Positions 6,454 through 7,318 of a DNA stretch of 7,318 nucleotides are shown here, piece by piece. Position numbers and translations under genes: made by a program. Every line of letters starts with the position of its first letter. Position 1 is the stretch's first letter. This DNA is from an uncultured Clostridia bacterium. Lineage in GTDB: Bacteria > Bacillota > Clostridia > Lachnospirales > CAG-274. Where the stretch lies: the NCBI GenBank assembly GCA_946630405.1, contig CAMOYW010000041.1:1-7318 (forward strand). The letters are read 5' to 3'. The notes under the pieces were generated by a model. That model did no database searches. It was given only the letters and a program-made list of their open reading frames with translations, and had not been told where the DNA came from.

Positions 6454-7025
6454 TTTCCGATTCCTTTTTTATTGTACAGGTTCATAGCCTGACTTTGCTC
6501 GCCTTTTATAATAAGCTTAACGGCTTCGGCTGCGTTCGTTATCCCTTCTATGATAAGCTGCTCTTCATCTTTTGTGAAATGGGAAAGCACATATTTTGCA
6601 AGATCCCAATCCTTGGGCTTTTCCCCGACTCCCACACGCACACGGGTAAAATCTTCGCTTGCGAGGGAATATATGATACTTCGCAACCCCTTCTGACCGC
6701 CGTCACTTCCCTTTGTGCGGATCCTGAGTCCTCCGAGAGGTAAATTTATATCATCGCAACAAACTATAATATCTTCAAGCGGAAGTTTATAAAAGTTTAC
6801 AAACTGGATAACGCTTTCGCCGCTGAGGTTCATATAGGTGATAGGCTGAATAAGCAGAATTTTCTCTCCGCCCATAAAACCTTCTCCGTACACAGCCTTA
6901 AACTTTTCTTTATTTATGTCGATATTCAAATCATGAGCAAGCTTAAACACGACCTCGTAACCTACGTTGTGTCTTGTGCCCATATAATTTCTGCCCGGAT
7001 TACCGAGCCCTATAACTGCTTTCAT
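6450..7025 (-). CDS. pth: Peptidyl-tRNA hydrolase
   Basis: A 191-residue bacterial Pth of normal length. It cuts the ester bond of peptidyl-tRNAs dropped by ribosomes and so recycles tRNA in the cytoplasm. Signatures seen: GLGNPG (6-11) with Asn9, TRHNVG (17-22) with the catalytic His19, QPITYMNLSG (60-69) with Asn66, and CDDINLPLG (90-98) with Asp91 matching the aspartate paired with the histidine. The later motif reads GGQKGLRSI (109-117), where E. coli Pth has GHNGLKD, so the asparagine equivalent to E. coli Asn114 is lysine (Lys112). I believe related variants occur in other Firmicutes, so activity is still expected. The ATG at 7025 overlaps the coaX stop as ATGA, with AGGA (7036-7033) 7 nt upstream. 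Its place directly before mfd and smpB puts three stalled-expression rescue functions in one transcript. Confidence 0.97.
   Translation of the reverse strand: MKAVIGLGNPGRNYMGTRHNVGYEVVFKLAHDLNIDINKEKFKAVYGEGFMGGEKILLIQPITYMNLSGESVIQFVNFYKLPLEDIIVCCDDINLPLGGLRIRTKGSDGGQKGLRSIIYSLASEDFTRVRVGVGEKPKDWDLAKYVLSHFTKDEEQLIIEGITNAAEAVKLIIKGEQSQAMNLYNKKGIGN
6462..6466 (-). promoter_or_regulatory. Ribosome binding site supporting the TTG start of mfd
   Basis: AAGGA on the minus strand, 8 nt before TTG (6453-6451) and inside the last codons of pth. There is no ATG at this junction, so this site together with the TTGA overlap decides the start. Confidence 0.65.
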
Positions 7026-7318
7026 TGTTCTTTCCTGTTTCTTTTGTATATAAGATATAACCCTTTAAGCAAAAGTTCCTCATCATAGTCGATTTTTCTC
7101 TTGCAATGGGGAGTGATATACTTTCCGACACCGCCCGTTATCACAACGTTTGCCTTTTCTCCGAGTTCATCTTCCATTCTTTCCAAATAGCCGTCGAGCA
7201 TGGCTGCCGCACCGAATACCACACCCGCGTGCATACAATCCACGGTATTTTTCCCGATAGCCCGCTTTGGTGCTTCAAGGCTGATATATGGTAATTGTGC
7301 TGTACGGGAAGAAAGTGC
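7022..7318 (-). CDS. coaX: Type III pantothenate kinase CoaX, C-terminal part
   Basis: The last 98 codons of a gene whose 5' part lies beyond 7318; the reading frame is open to the window edge. The family catalyses ATP-dependent phosphorylation of pantothenate, the first step of coenzyme A synthesis. CoaX proteins are usually about 255-260 residues, so about two fifths is present. Seen signatures: RTAQLP, then PKRAIGKNTVDCMHAGVVFG, matching the family's IGKNT...MQ.G segment; VVITGG with a following V (TGG phosphate-binding part of the acetate-kinase/HSP70-like fold); and a C-terminal LLLKGLYLIYKRN as in most CoaX. A start at the GTG at 7243 is not credible because it lies inside the conserved IGKNTV segment. 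The stop overlaps the pth start as ATGA. Confidence 0.93.
   Translation of the reverse strand, partial: ALSSRTAQLPYISLEAPKRAIGKNTVDCMHAGVVFGAAAMLDGYLERMEDELGEKANVVITGGVGKYITPHCKRKIDYDEELLLKGLYLIYKRNRKEQ

Overview
The window reads as chromosomal DNA of a low-to-mid GC Bacillota, most likely a clostridium. The evidence is strong AGGAGG-type ribosome binding sites, a type III pantothenate kinase (CoaX), a TTG start, and an HPr-kinase-like gene of a type I associate with anaerobic Clostridia. Species cannot be named from this sequence. Every gene lies on the minus strand, so the window is best read from high to low coordinates.

Region 1 (7318 down to about 2477) is a tightly packed housekeeping operon: coaX (N-terminus outside the window), pth, mfd, smpB. 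All junctions overlap: ATGA between coaX and pth, TTGA between pth and mfd (mfd starts at TTG), and TAATG between mfd and smpB. The smpB Shine-Dalgarno is written inside the last codons of mfd. The run ends at a convincing intrinsic terminator (12-bp stem, then a U-rich tail) just after smpB. The products are coenzyme A synthesis, recycling of peptidyl-tRNA, rescue of stalled RNA polymerase with transcription-coupled repair, and ribosome rescue with tmRNA. The last three all deal with stalled gene expression.

Region 2 (2198-2524, 327 bp) has no conventional gene. In minus-strand order it holds the smpB terminator, a good extended -10 promoter (about 2433-2461), a 12-bp perfect palindrome, and a roughly 155-bp near-palindromic element (2237-2391). 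This makes a 5' leader of about 230 nt for the next operon. The element can form a long interrupted rod with two small hairpins at its tip. It may be a dispersed palindromic repeat or a cis-acting structured leader. A 57-codon reading frame runs through it and stops one base before the next gene.

Region 3 (2197 to 1) is a second, accessory-looking operon: a small single-domain cupin, an orthodox membrane sensor histidine kinase with no response regulator beside it in the window, and an HPr-kinase-like P-loop protein cut by the window edge. The HPr-kinase-like gene's Shine-Dalgarno overlaps the histidine kinase stop codon, so those two are probably translationally linked.

Nothing here amounts to a demonstrated new system. 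The leader element and the cupin / histidine kinase / HPr-kinase-like group are the parts most worth following.
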